From: Candidatus Melainabacteria bacterium MEL.A1
GTDB lineage: Bacteria > Cyanobacteriota > Vampirovibrionia > Gastranaerophilales > Gastranaerophilaceae
Length of the DNA stretch: 64,000 bases
Direction of reading: 5' to 3'
Assembly: GCA_001765415.1 (NCBI GenBank)
Contig: CP017245.1
Coordinates: 1,674,001-1,738,000, forward strand
The notes below the pieces were generated by a model. That model searched no databases. It had not been told where the DNA came from and saw only the letters and a list, made by a program, of their open reading frames with translations. Positions 26,244 through 34,461 of the stretch are shown here, in pieces; position 1 is the first letter of the stretch; each line of letters begins with the position of its first letter. The translations under genes and the position numbers were made by a program.

Positions 26244-27167
26244 ATGAGTGACAACAACAATCAAAATGAACGTAACGATTTGCAAGAAATCCATGTAGAA
26301 GCGGTTGAATATTCCGAAATTATTGAGGAAGAACCGATTACGGATGGAAAACATCTTGTTAAGAAAAAACGCAGAGAACGTCTTGTGCGTAAAGGAAGAA
26401 TGAAACAAGAACGTTTTAGGGCTTTTGTAAGGTTTTTCTTGTCGTTGTTTTTGATTTGCGGGCTTGGATATGCTTTGAAATGTCACGGTTGGTTTATGGA
26501 CAAGAACGCATTTAATCATGTTGGCGGAAACTCTGTTGAAATCATAAATAACAATATCGTGCCATCTCATAAAATTCTGGTATTATTGAAAAATAGTAAT
26601 GTTCCGAATGTGCCTATTTATATGGCTAGAACCGGAGCTATTAAAAAAGAGCTGATGAAACTTACGCCTGTGGAAGATGTTTATATCAGACGTTATGCTT
26701 TTCCTGCAAGAATACAGATTATTTTGAAAGAAAGAATACCTGTAATGATGATTGCGCCTGATGAAAAATCTCAACCTGTAGCGTTTTTCACTACAGATGG
26801 TAAACTAATCGGTCGTGAATTTTTGCCACTAAAAACTAAATATCCGACAATAAAAATTTTGTCTTATGGTAACAAAGGTGATGATTACAGAAAATGGGAT
26901 TTGAATAAAATTCACGAAATAGAAAGAATTAAAAATTACGTTGAAACATATTCAAAAGAAAAAGTTGAATATATTGATTTGAGAAATCCGTATGATGTTT
27001 ATGTAAAAATTAAAACAGTTAACATCAGATTGGGTAGACTTGATGATGGTGTGTATAAGAGAATAGAACGTATTCCGTCTATTTTGCCTCAAGTTAAGAT
27101 GGTTGATTCAAAGGTTAAATACCTTGATTTGAGTTGGGAAAAAGTTAATTATTTGAAATTAAAATAA
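26244..27167 (+). CDS. ftsQ: Cell division protein FtsQ-like
   Basis: 307 residues. A basic cytoplasmic tail (to about 52), one membrane helix (about 60-80), a POTRA-like region and a FtsQ/DivIB domain (about 95-300). The ATG directly follows the ddl stop. FtsQ links early and late divisome proteins in the periplasm. Sequence similarity is modest; position after murC-murB-ddl is the strongest evidence. No ftsA or ftsZ follows, so the dcw cluster ends here. Confidence 0.85.
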   Translation: MSDNNNQNERNDLQEIHVEAVEYSEIIEEEPITDGKHLVKKKRRERLVRKGRMKQERFRAFVRFFLSLFLICGLGYALKCHGWFMDKNAFNHVGGNSVEIINNNIVPSHKILVLLKNSNVPNVPIYMARTGAIKKELMKLTPVEDVYIRRYAFPARIQIILKERIPVMMIAPDEKSQPVAFFTTDGKLIGREFLPLKTKYPTIKILSYGNKGDDYRKWDLNKIHEIERIKNYVETYSKEKVEYIDLRNPYDVYVKIKTVNIRLGRLDDGVYKRIERIPSILPQVKMVDSKVKYLDLSWEKVNYLKLK

Positions 27168-27185
27168 ATTTAAGAGGGTGAAAAA

Positions 27186-28589
27186 ATGAAAACAATTGTA
27201 GCGCAAATAAGATTAAAAACAGCAGATTTCAAATTTAATTTAGAAAATATCGTAAAAAATATTAATTCAGACTGTGATTTGATTGTTTTTCCACAAATTG
27301 ATATTGAAGATTTGGGCGGAAAAGATATGGTGTTTGATGACAATTGTATGTCCGCTCAAACAAAATTGTATCAAGAAATTGCGGCTAAAAATTATAAACA
27401 AAATATTATTTTGGGTGATATTTTAATCCGTAATGGAGAAGTTGAAGTCGCAGATTATGGTGTTTTTGATATTTGCGGAAAGAAAGTTTTTGTTTCTGAT
27501 ACTTTTATTGAGGATGTTGATTGCGACTTGTATATTCTTGCAAAAAACAGATATTATGCAATGAATACCTATAAAGATTTTGTTGATGAAATTCATACTC
27601 ACACTGATTTTATCTATGTAAATGCTTTGGGAATTGCGGATGAAAATGTTTATGCCGGTGGAAGTTTTGCTAAAAATGCAAATAATGAACTAGTTATGCA
27701 AATGCCTTTGTGCAAAGAAGATGTTGATACAGTTGATTTTGCGAGAGTTGTTGGATTTAATGATGAAAATATTCAATCTCAAGTCTATGACGTTACCACT
27801 TTTGCATTGAGAGAGTATTGCGAAAATACAGGGTTTAAAAAAGTTGTATTAGGCTTGTCAGGAGGAATTGACAGTGCTTTGACTGCAGCTTTGGCAGTTG
27901 AAGCAGTTGGCAAAGAAAATGTTTTGGGTGTTTTGATGCCTAGTATGTTTTCATCTGAAGGTAGCGTTGTAGATAGTTTGAAGTTGGCTGAAAACTTAGG
28001 AATTAAGACTGTAAAAGAACCGATTACTCCTTTATTTGATGCTTTTATGAAAGATAGAGAAAGATTACACGATTTGGCAGAAGAAAATTTGCAAGCACGA
28101 TTAAGAGCATTGATTTTGATGTTCTATTCAAACAGAGAAGGTAGATTGCTTTTGTCAACCGGTAACAAATCTGAAAGCGCAATGGGATTTGGTACATTGT
28201 ACGGTGATTTAGCAGGTGGTTTTAATATGATTTGTGATTTGACCAAAACAAATGTATATAAATTGTCAAATTATATTAATAGAAATGGCGAAATTATTCC
28301 ACAAGAAATTATAGATAAGGCTCCATCTGCAGAACTTCATCCCGGACAAAAGGATCAAGACAGATTGCCGGAATATGCAATTTTGGATGATGTTATTGAA
28401 ATGTATGTTGAGCAAAACAAATCAGTTGATGAGATTTGCAAAAAATATGACAAATCAATTGTTGATGAAGTTGTTAGAAAAATCTACAGAATGCAGTTCA
28501 AACGTCATCAGGGATGTTTGGGTGTAAGATTAACAGAGCGTTCATTCTGTAACGGTGTAAATCTTCCGGTTGTTCAGAGATTTTATTAA
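27186..28589 (+). CDS. nadE: NAD+ synthetase with degenerate glutaminase domain
   Basis: 467 residues versus about 540 or more for full glutamine-dependent NadE. The C-terminal synthetase domain is intact: SGGIDS P-loop at 225-230, and STGNKSE. The N-terminal nitrilase-fold domain is shortened and appears to lack its Glu-Lys-Cys triad: the FPE position reads FPQ (Gln37), the Lys before the NYGVFD-like motif aligns with Glu85, and the ICED cysteine aligns with Ser104. The enzyme probably uses free ammonia. A GC-rich T-tailed hairpin follows. Confidence 0.92.
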   Translation: MKTIVAQIRLKTADFKFNLENIVKNINSDCDLIVFPQIDIEDLGGKDMVFDDNCMSAQTKLYQEIAAKNYKQNIILGDILIRNGEVEVADYGVFDICGKKVFVSDTFIEDVDCDLYILAKNRYYAMNTYKDFVDEIHTHTDFIYVNALGIADENVYAGGSFAKNANNELVMQMPLCKEDVDTVDFARVVGFNDENIQSQVYDVTTFALREYCENTGFKKVVLGLSGGIDSALTAALAVEAVGKENVLGVLMPSMFSSEGSVVDSLKLAENLGIKTVKEPITPLFDAFMKDRERLHDLAEENLQARLRALILMFYSNREGRLLLSTGNKSESAMGFGTLYGDLAGGFNMICDLTKTNVYKLSNYINRNGEIIPQEIIDKAPSAELHPGQKDQDRLPEYAILDDVIEMYVEQNKSVDEICKKYDKSIVDEVVRKIYRMQFKRHQGCLGVRLTERSFCNGVNLPVVQRFY

Positions 28590-28599
28590 TAGATTGAAA

Positions 28600-28634
28600 A
28601 AATGGCGGGATACCTATCCCGCCATACTTTTTTA
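28600..28634 (+). terminator. Terminator of nadE
   Basis: ATGGCGGGAT / ATCCCGCCAT arms with a four-base loop and six T soon after, 14 bases past the nadE stop. Same arms as the hairpin at 17280. Confidence 0.85.
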
Positions 28635-28671
28635 TTGATACAACTATTACGAGAAAAGAAATTTATACTCG

Positions 28672-28705
28672 TCATTGCTAGCGGTGCGAAGCAATCCAGC
28701 TAATT
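28672..28705. repeat. REP-like GTCATTGC...GAAGCAATCC element
   Basis: CGTCATTGCTAGCGGTGCGA followed by AGCAATCC matches the widespread bacterial dispersed repeat of the form GTCATTGCGAG...GAAGCAATCC. A related block occurs near 31275-31316 in reverse. Confidence 0.6.
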
Positions 28706-28734
28706 AAATAAATTGCGCAACGAGTGTGTACTAA

Positions 28735-28800
28735 AAAGACACACTAATCGAAATTGCTGATGTGCTTGAAACTACAGTATCAGACTTAACAAAATTTTAA
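28735..28800 (+). pseudogene. Remnant of an XRE-type HTH gene end
   Basis: 21 codons reading KDTLIEIADVLETTVSDLTK then a Phe and stop, preceded by a stop codon. This resembles the last helices of Cro/CI-type HTH domains (DTLxKIADxLxVSxxxL). No start or upstream HTH is left. The rest of 28801-28919 is the rpmI upstream region. Confidence 0.4.
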
Positions 28801-28919
28801 ATCCCCTTGCAAATGAAGATTTTGCATATTATAATTAATTGACAGAAATTTTATGGCTTTGGTATGCCTGAAGTTTCAAAGTAATCGAAAAGTCGTGCTA
28901 TGCACAGAAAGAGGTTAAA

Positions 28920-29129
28920 ATGCCAAAAATGAAAACACACAAATCTGCTGCTAAACGTTACAAAGTTACTGCAACAGGTAAAATTGTTAGAAGACAAGCT
29001 GGTATCGGCCACTTACTTCAACACAAATCTGCTTCAAGAAAACGCAGAATTTTCAAAATGATTTCAATTTCTGATTCACATTTCAAATTGATTTCAAAAG
29101 AGTTACCTTACAGAAAGTATGCAAGATAG
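28920..29129 (+). CDS. rpmI: 50S ribosomal protein L35
   Basis: 69 residues. Typical start MPKMKTHKSAAKRYKVTATGK and a Lys/Arg-rich body. An AGAGG ribosome site precedes the ATG. infC, which usually comes first, is not upstream here. rplT follows after 11 bases. Confidence 0.97.
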   Translation: MPKMKTHKSAAKRYKVTATGKIVRRQAGIGHLLQHKSASRKRRIFKMISISDSHFKLISKELPYRKYAR

Positions 29130-29140
29130 GAGGCAGGTAA

Positions 29141-29491
29141 ATGAGAGTAAAACGTGGTAATGTATTGCGCAAAAGACATAAAAAAATATTAAAACTAGCT
29201 AAAGGCTTTATTGGTGCAAGAAGCAGAATTTTCAAAGTTGCAAACTGTGCAGTTATGAAAGCTTTGAAATATGCTTACAGAGATAGACGTGCTACAAAAC
29301 GTAACATGCGCAGCTTATGGATTGTAAGAATTAACGCAGCTGTTAGAGAACGTGGTATGAGCTACTCAAGATTTGTAAACGCTTGCAAAAAAGCTAACAT
29401 TACTGTTAACAGAAAAATGTTGGCTGACTTGGCAGTTAGAGATCCTGAAGCATTTTCAGTAGTATTTGAAGCTGCAAAAGCTGCTAAATAG
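29141..29491 (+). CDS. rplT: 50S ribosomal protein L20
   Basis: 116 residues with the L20 signature ([19 protein letters not shown]...KYAYRDRR). Early 23S rRNA assembly protein and, in many bacteria, repressor of its own operon. An AGGAGG site precedes the ATG; a strong terminator follows. Confidence 0.97.
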   Translation: MRVKRGNVLRKRHKKILKLAKGFIGARSRIFKVANCAVMKALKYAYRDRRATKRNMRSLWIVRINAAVRERGMSYSRFVNACKKANITVNRKMLADLAVRDPEAFSVVFEAAKAAK

Positions 29492-29519
29492 TTTAAAATA
29501 TTTAGATAGATGTGTTTAA

Positions 29520-29556
29520 GAAAACAGAGGTTGAGAAATTAGCCTCTGTTTTTTTA
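29520..29556 (+). terminator. Terminator of rpmI-rplT
   Basis: AAACAGAGG / CCTCTGTTT stem with seven T, 29 bases past the rplT stop. Confidence 0.88.
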
Positions 29557-29604
29557 GGTTATTCTACTAAGATTACTCCTCGCCTTTGTAATGGTGATAA
29601 CGTT

Positions 29605-29750
29605 TTTTTTACCTTCCTTGAAAAGGAAGGGGGACCGCTTGCGGTGGAAGGATTTTACTAGTTAGTTGTCACCCATCCCTTTACCTCTCACAAAACGTGA
29701 CATTTAGTCACCTTTTGTTCGGCAGAGTCCTCATAAGGGAAGGGTATAAT
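29605..29750. repeat. Dispersed repeat cluster with nested 46-bp insert
   Basis: CCTTCCTTGAAAAGGAAGGG and GACCGCTTGCGGTGGAAGG (compare 2274-2310), then an ACCCATCCCTTTACC module holding a 46-bp element at 29682-29727 that recurs at 33858-33903 and in reverse at 2191-2235. No gene in the 348-base gap. Confidence 0.8.
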
Positions 29751-29839
29751 TTAACATTCCTTAACAAAAAAGTAAATTTTGGACTAAAAAAATACTTTAT
29801 ATAAATGTAAGGTTGGTAATAAAGTATGGAGAAACCATT

Positions 29840-30220
29840 ATGATTGGTGGAGATTTTGACACGCCGATAGTTTATCAGGATTTAGCAAATAGTACGCTCC
29901 CTACTATGGGAATGCCTATGGGAATGTACGGCTATGGTACAGGCATGTATGGTGGAATGGCAGGTGGTACATCTTATCTTGGCGGAGTGCGTATGCAACA
30001 ACAACCCGATCGTGATAAGGTTGAAATAATGAATAAAAAAGAAAAAGAAGATACGCATACTTTAAAAAATACTCTGATTGCATTAGGTACAATTGTTGCG
30101 CTCGGATGTATTGCACCTTTAAGAAAAAGTATAAAAAAAGCCGGCGGTGTGAAAAAATATTTTGCATCGACTTGGGATTCTATTAAAAATGCGTTTAAAG
30201 GTAAAAAGAAAACCCCGTAA
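29840..30220 (+). CDS. Met/Gly/Tyr-rich small membrane protein
   Basis: 126 residues from the ATG at 29840, chosen because GGAGA lies eight bases upstream; an in-frame TTG at 29813 has none. Residues about 20-50 are a Met-Gly-Tyr-rich stretch (TMGMPMGMYGYGTGMYGG), followed by a charged segment, one membrane helix (about 80-95) and a basic tail. No family recognised. Possibly a surface or structural protein, judging only by composition. Confidence 0.6.
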   Translation: MIGGDFDTPIVYQDLANSTLPTMGMPMGMYGYGTGMYGGMAGGTSYLGGVRMQQQPDRDKVEIMNKKEKEDTHTLKNTLIALGTIVALGCIAPLRKSIKKAGGVKKYFASTWDSIKNAFKGKKKTP

Positions 30221-30223
30221 AAT

Positions 30224-30292
30224 AATTGTTCCCTAAAGGGAAGGAGTAATTTTTCCTCCCTAATGAGGGAGGATAAAAGGTGGGTGCTAAAA
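30224..30292. repeat. Dispersed repeat (GGGAAGGAGTAA...GGTGGGTGCT type)
   Basis: Two inverted GGGAAGG/TCCTCCCTAATGAGGGAGGA blocks directly after the small membrane gene; the same module is at 16140-16215 and 33755-33815. Confidence 0.75.
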
Positions 30293-30397
30293 ATTTTTAT
30301 AATATACAACCCCAAAAATATATAAGCGTAAGGTATTTTATCTTGCGCTTTTCTGTGTTATGATTTTCAAAAAAGAAAAAGAGAAGGGAGTTATATT

Positions 30398-30898
30398 ATG
30401 GCAAAAGATTGCAGTTTTGATGTTGTATCAGAATTTGATAAACAAGAATTGGTTAATGCGGTTGATCAGGTAAAAAGGGATGTTGCATCTCGTTTTGATT
30501 TAAAAGATTCTGGTTCATCTGTTGAATTGGAAGGTGATAAAGCGATTACTATTACGACAAGTGATGATATGAAATTGAGAAATATTTATGATATTTTGCA
30601 AACTAAATTGGTAAAAAGAAATTTGAGTACAAGAATACTAGACCCACAACCGGCTGAAAATGCTTTGGGTGGAAAAGTTCGTCAAGTTATTAACCTTAAA
30701 AAAGGCTTAAATCAAGAATTGGCTAAAAGGATTGTTGCGGATATTAAGGAAATAAAAAAGAAAGTTCAAGCATCAATTCAAGGTGATCAAGTCAGAGTTT
30801 CTGGCAAGGATAAGGATGATTTACAAGAAGTTATCAGGTTGTTGAGAAGTAACGAAGAAAAATATGATTATCCGTTGCAGTTTACGAACTATAGATAG
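30398..30898 (+). CDS. yajQ: YajQ-family nucleotide-binding protein
   Basis: 166 residues. Start KDCSFDVVSEFDKQELVNAVDQ and body VINLKKGLNQELAKRIV...VRVSGKDKDDLQ are typical of YajQ. Members bind nucleotides; in some bacteria they bind cyclic di-GMP and act with transcription factors. Single gene with GAAGGGAG before the ATG. The role here is inferred from family only. Confidence 0.92.
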   Translation: MAKDCSFDVVSEFDKQELVNAVDQVKRDVASRFDLKDSGSSVELEGDKAITITTSDDMKLRNIYDILQTKLVKRNLSTRILDPQPAENALGGKVRQVINLKKGLNQELAKRIVADIKEIKKKVQASIQGDQVRVSGKDKDDLQEVIRLLRSNEEKYDYPLQFTNYR

Positions 30899-31319
30899 TT
30901 TCAAAGGTGGTTATTGGGGAAAAGTTCATATCGTTATGGATAAGTGAAAAGTGAGTGGTGAATAGACCTTATCAAAAAAGTTGTTTGGTTCATATCTTTA
31001 ACATATCCACCTTTCCCCTCGCCACAACGGGGAGAGGGAGCAGTTCTTTGCGAATGTATATAAGCATTAGAAATGCGGGTGAGGGGTTCTAATATTGTAT
31101 TATCTACATAGTTGCACCCTCTCTCTAACTCTCCCCCAAGGGAGAGGACTTTTTTACAAACACAGGTCATTGCGAGTGGAGTGTAACGGAAAACTCTACA
31201 CCAATTTATGAAGTAGAAACCAATGTTGTCACAGAGGGCTACGTGCGTAGCACCAATCCCATTATTATTTTCATTATTAATGGGATTACTAGGTCGCTTT
31301 GCTCCTCGTAATGACATAA
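30899..31319. repeat. Mosaic of dispersed repeats
   Basis: No gene. In order: a GATAAGTGAAAAGTGAGTGG block related to the prepilin-leader repeat (30939-30965), CCCTCGCC...GGGGAGAGGGAG-type blocks (31015-31150), a GTCATTGCGAGTGGAGTG element (31168), a palindromic GCTACGTGCGTAGC (31238-31251) and a GGTCGCTTTGCTCCTCGTAA element (31291-31310). Confidence 0.75.
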
Positions 31320-31360
31320 AAAAATCCCCTTCTCTTATTAAGGGAAGGGGATGTTTTTTA
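31320..31360 (-). terminator. Terminator of the pilin/YadA/S74 gene
   Basis: ATCCCCTTC / GAAGGGGAT arms with A-tract on one side and T-tract on the other, directly after the stop at 31368 on the minus strand. Confidence 0.85.
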
Positions 31361-31367
31361 TTTTATT

Positions 31368-33557
31368 TTATTTACTTTTTGCTTCAAGTTTTTCGATGCG
31401 TTTTTCAAGCTCGTTGATGCGTTTTTCCTGTGCTTGATATTTTGCATCTAATTCTTTAATCGCATTGATTACTGCATAGAACATATCTTCCATACGGATT
31501 GTCAAAAATCCATCTTTACCCTTCTTTACCGCATTAGGGAATACTTTTTGCAAATCTTGTGCGATTACACCAACATGCGGAGTTTTTGTAGTATCTTTTT
31601 TGAACGTGTAGTTGAACACTTTCAATTGGCGAATTTTATTAAGTCCAGATGCGCTTTCTTTGCCAACATATTTCAAACGGCGGTCAGAAGAATGCAATGA
31701 AGGTATCCAGCCTTCTGCTGTATCTCCCCATTTGTCACCATGTGGTGCTGGTTCCATTTGACCACCACTATGTTCCAATGCTTTTATAACAAAAGAATCC
31801 CCGCCATAATGCTTACTTGTAATGAATGTTGTACCTCTAACAACCAAGTTCCCATTTATGAAAACTGTTGTATCATTTAATCTAGAACAAGAGCCCAAAT
31901 CGCAACCTTGATTTGAGTACCATTTATCATATGCTCCTCCAGATCTTTTAGTGTCTAGGTTGTGAACCTCTAATACTGCGGCACCACCATTAAATTTTGA
32001 TCTGCTTCCAATAAAAATTCTTTCATAATTATCAGTTGCTCTAGAATAAACATGTCCGGCACTTGGTCCCGAATTAGCTCCAATACAAGTTTTGTTAGAA
32101 CCGGTTACGTATTGACAAGCACCTGAGCCAATAGCTGTATTACTTGCACCTGTTTTGTTATAATACAATGCAACCGAACCAACTGCTGTATTATAATAGC
32201 CAGATGTATTATTAGTCAAAGCATGCCAACCAATTGCGGTATCCATACCACCAGAACTATTAATATTATTTAATGCTTCAGTTCCTATCGCTATTGAATT
32301 GTATGCTTTGACTGAATTTCCCATTGCATTATTCCCAATAGCAATGTTATCCGCTGTTACGTACCTACTATCATCTTTTGGAGCTTTTGCATTTGAACCA
32401 ATGGCAATATTATTACTTTCGGCAGCATGTGCATCGTTTCCAATTGCAATACTAGCGGTTCCAACTGAATACGCTCCAATTCCTAATGCTATACTATTTT
32501 CGCCGGCAGCCATAGTAGAACCATCGTTATCTCCATCCCAACTACCGTTACTAGGGCCAATTGCAATGCTACGCCCACCTGTTGCTCTAGCATCATCACC
32601 TATAGCTATAGCACGTCCATCTGTTGCATTAGCACCTGAACCAATAGCGATTGCAGCTGAACCGTTGGATTCTGCGCCAATGCCTATAGCAATAGCGGCA
32701 TTACCACTATCATCTTCAGAGTTTGCCTTTGCATTGGTACCAATAGCTATTGAAAGTCCATTTATACTGTTATCATAATTAGAAATAGCACCATTACCAA
32801 TAGCTATTGAAAAACCTCCTCGAGCTGTTGCAGCATCTGTTTCAGTGCTTTCGTTGCTTTCTATATTACTCCCGATCGCAATTGCACCAATAGAACCTGC
32901 AACTGAATTTGTTCCGATTGCAATGGTTTTGCTAGCATTGGCTGTATTTGGATTTGCGTTTCCTCCAATTGCAATATTACCATTTCCGGTTATATTGGTT
33001 AATGAGTCATCACCAATGCCGATATTATGCTCACCTGTTGTTACGGCTAGTAAAGTTGTACCTAAACCAATGTTGTGACTACCAGAAGTCAATGATGTCA
33101 TTGACGCATCACCAATTGTAATATTACTTGAACCTGTAATTGTTCCTGCTGGCCAGTTATCATGTCCGATATTGATGTTTTCATTTCCGATAGGGTTGTT
33201 TCCTCGTCTATTTCCCAATACCAAACTCGTTCCGTTTAGGTACAAATCGCCAAGAATTGTATTACCATTTTTGAATAAAATATGGCTGAAAGACGATCCT
33301 AAATTATTGATTATTAACTTACCATTATCTGTATCTTCACCATTAAGTTGACCAATCATTGCACGCATTGATGCACCTTGACCAAAATAGGCATCTGATG
33401 AATTGTTTGGTGAATATTTCCAAGGTGACGAGTTATCTACCTTGTTTTTGGTTGTCATTACCGGTGCCATTGCCGCTAATATTATACTCATTATAAGCAT
33501 TACAACCATCATTTCTGCTAGGGTGAATGCGTTAAATTTGTGTTTATTTTTTAACAT
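31368..33557 (-). CDS. Prepilin / YadA-head / Peptidase_S74 fusion adhesin
   Basis: 729 residues in three parts. Residues 1-35 are a prepilin signal (cleavage A10-F11, FTLAEMMVVMLIM, Glu at +5). Residues about 140-500 hold about twenty YadA/Hep_Hag head motifs (SIAIGxxAxA type, for example SIAIGTNAKA, AIAIGDDARA), which trimerise into a beta-roll. Residues about 617-729 are a Peptidase_S74 intramolecular chaperone with the Ser624-Lys629 dyad in SSDRRLK and a terminal coiled coil. Tail-fibre S74 domains fold trimers, then cut themselves off. The protein may therefore be a pilus-anchored trimeric adhesin. No signal-peptidase I site and no YadA membrane anchor are present. Parts are certain; the combined role is inferred. 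Confidence 0.9.
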   Translation of the reverse strand: MLKNKHKFNAFTLAEMMVVMLIMSIILAAMAPVMTTKNKVDNSSPWKYSPNNSSDAYFGQGASMRAMIGQLNGEDTDNGKLIINNLGSSFSHILFKNGNTILGDLYLNGTSLVLGNRRGNNPIGNENINIGHDNWPAGTITGSSNITIGDASMTSLTSGSHNIGLGTTLLAVTTGEHNIGIGDDSLTNITGNGNIAIGGNANPNTANASKTIAIGTNSVAGSIGAIAIGSNIESNESTETDAATARGGFSIAIGNGAISNYDNSINGLSIAIGTNAKANSEDDSGNAAIAIGIGAESNGSAAIAIGSGANATDGRAIAIGDDARATGGRSIAIGPSNGSWDGDNDGSTMAAGENSIALGIGAYSVGTASIAIGNDAHAAESNNIAIGSNAKAPKDDSRYVTADNIAIGNNAMGNSVKAYNSIAIGTEALNNINSSGGMDTAIGWHALTNNTSGYYNTAVGSVALYYNKTGASNTAIGSGACQYVTGSNKTCIGANSGPSAGHVYSRATDNYERIFIGSRSKFNGGAAVLEVHNLDTKRSGGAYDKWYSNQGCDLGSCSRLNDTTVFINGNLVVRGTTFITSKHYGGDSFVIKALEHSGGQMEPAPHGDKWGDTAEGWIPSLHSSDRRLKYVGKESASGLNKIRQLKVFNYTFKKDTTKTPHVGVIAQDLQKVFPNAVKKGKDGFLTIRMEDMFYAVINAIKELDAKYQAQEKRINELEKRIEKLEAKSK

Positions 33558-33652
33558 GTAACCTATACTCCCATAATTTCCTATAAAATTTATATACCCA
33601 TGATAACATATTTTTGAACCCCCGTCAATCCAAATACACCAAACAGTCTACA

Positions 33653-33690
33653 AAAAAATAGCCAAAAACAAGAGTTTAAGGCTATTTTTA
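33653..33690 (-). terminator. Terminator downstream of panD
   Basis: AAAAATAGCC / GGCTATTTTT arms, T-rich on the minus strand. It lies between panD and the fusion adhesin gene. Confidence 0.65.
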
Positions 33691-33719
33691 TTCTTTAATT
33701 TTTGTAATAAAGATATTTG

Positions 33720-33989
33720 TTTCCCTTGCGGGATGTCACCCATCCCAACCTTCCCTCTTTTAGGGAAGGAGTAATTTATCCTCCCTACGAGGGAGGATTA
33801 AAGGTGGGTGCTAATTTTAATTATCAAGTATCCCCTATGGGAAGTCACCCATCCCTTTACCTCTCACAAAACGTGACATTTAGTCACCTTTTGTTCGGCA
33901 GAGTTCTCGTAAGAGAAGGGGATAAATTGTGCAACAAGTGCGCGATGACATGTCATTTAAAACATTTACAAAAATTTGTCATCTCGGAT
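33720..33989. repeat. Dispersed repeats between panD and the adhesin
   Basis: Two copies of the CACCCATCC...GGTGGGTGCT module, a 46-bp nested element at 33858-33903, then GCAACAAGTGCGCGATGACA (compare 2898 and 54331) and a GTCATCTCGGATTTATTCCG element that runs into the panD stop. No gene. Confidence 0.75.
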
Positions 33990-34346
33990 TTATTCCGCAA
34001 TCTTTGGTTTGTTGTCGTCGTCAACAATTACGATTGTTGGTTTGTAATCCTTTATTTCTTCCGGATTATATAATCCATAAGCAATGATGATAACTTTATC
34101 TCCCGGTTGAGCTTTTCTTGCTGCTGCGCCGTTTAAACAAATCATTCCGGAATTAGCTTTCCCTTTGATTACATAAGTATGAAATCTTTCTCCGTTATTG
34201 ATGTTTAGGATATCGACTTTTTGCCATTCTTTAATTTTTGATGCGTTCATCAAAGTTTCATCAATCGTAATTGAACCAACATAGTTAAGATTTGCATCTG
34301 TAACTGTGGCTCTGTGTATTTTTGAACTAATAAATTCTTGTAGCAT
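33990..34346 (-). CDS. panD: Aspartate 1-decarboxylase
   Basis: 118 residues. Self-cleaves between Gly24 and Ser25 (YVGSITID) to make the pyruvoyl cofactor; forms beta-alanine for pantothenate and CoA. The body ([28 protein letters not shown]) is typical. The last codons (KPKIAE) and stop overlap a dispersed-repeat element shared with 16053 and 17333, so the C-terminus has been shaped by the repeat. Confidence 0.95.
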   Translation of the reverse strand: MLQEFISSKIHRATVTDANLNYVGSITIDETLMNASKIKEWQKVDILNINNGERFHTYVIKGKANSGMICLNGAAARKAQPGDKVIIIAYGLYNPEEIKDYKPTIVIVDDDNKPKIAE

Positions 34347-34392
34347 ATTTATACCTCGCCTGAATATTCTAACTCAAACATTAAAAAAAATC

Positions 34393-34426
34393 AAAAAATA
34401 CAGCCGTCTTGTCTAACGGCTGTAAC
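34393..34426 (-). terminator. Terminator of the GH13 operon
   Basis: CAGCCGT / ACGGCTG stem followed on the minus strand by a long T-rich run; 36 bases after the GH13 stop. Confidence 0.8.
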
Positions 34427-34461
34427 TGATGTTTATTTAATGTGCCTTCTTATTTAGTGTT

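Noticed and set aside
31220..31417. Small plus-strand frame over the repeat mosaic
   Set aside because: It consists of repeat DNA and overlaps the adhesin terminator and 3' end.
32299..32778. Long plus-strand frame inside the adhesin gene
   Set aside because: It is the shadow of the regular SIAIG repeats, which leave the opposite strand free of stops.
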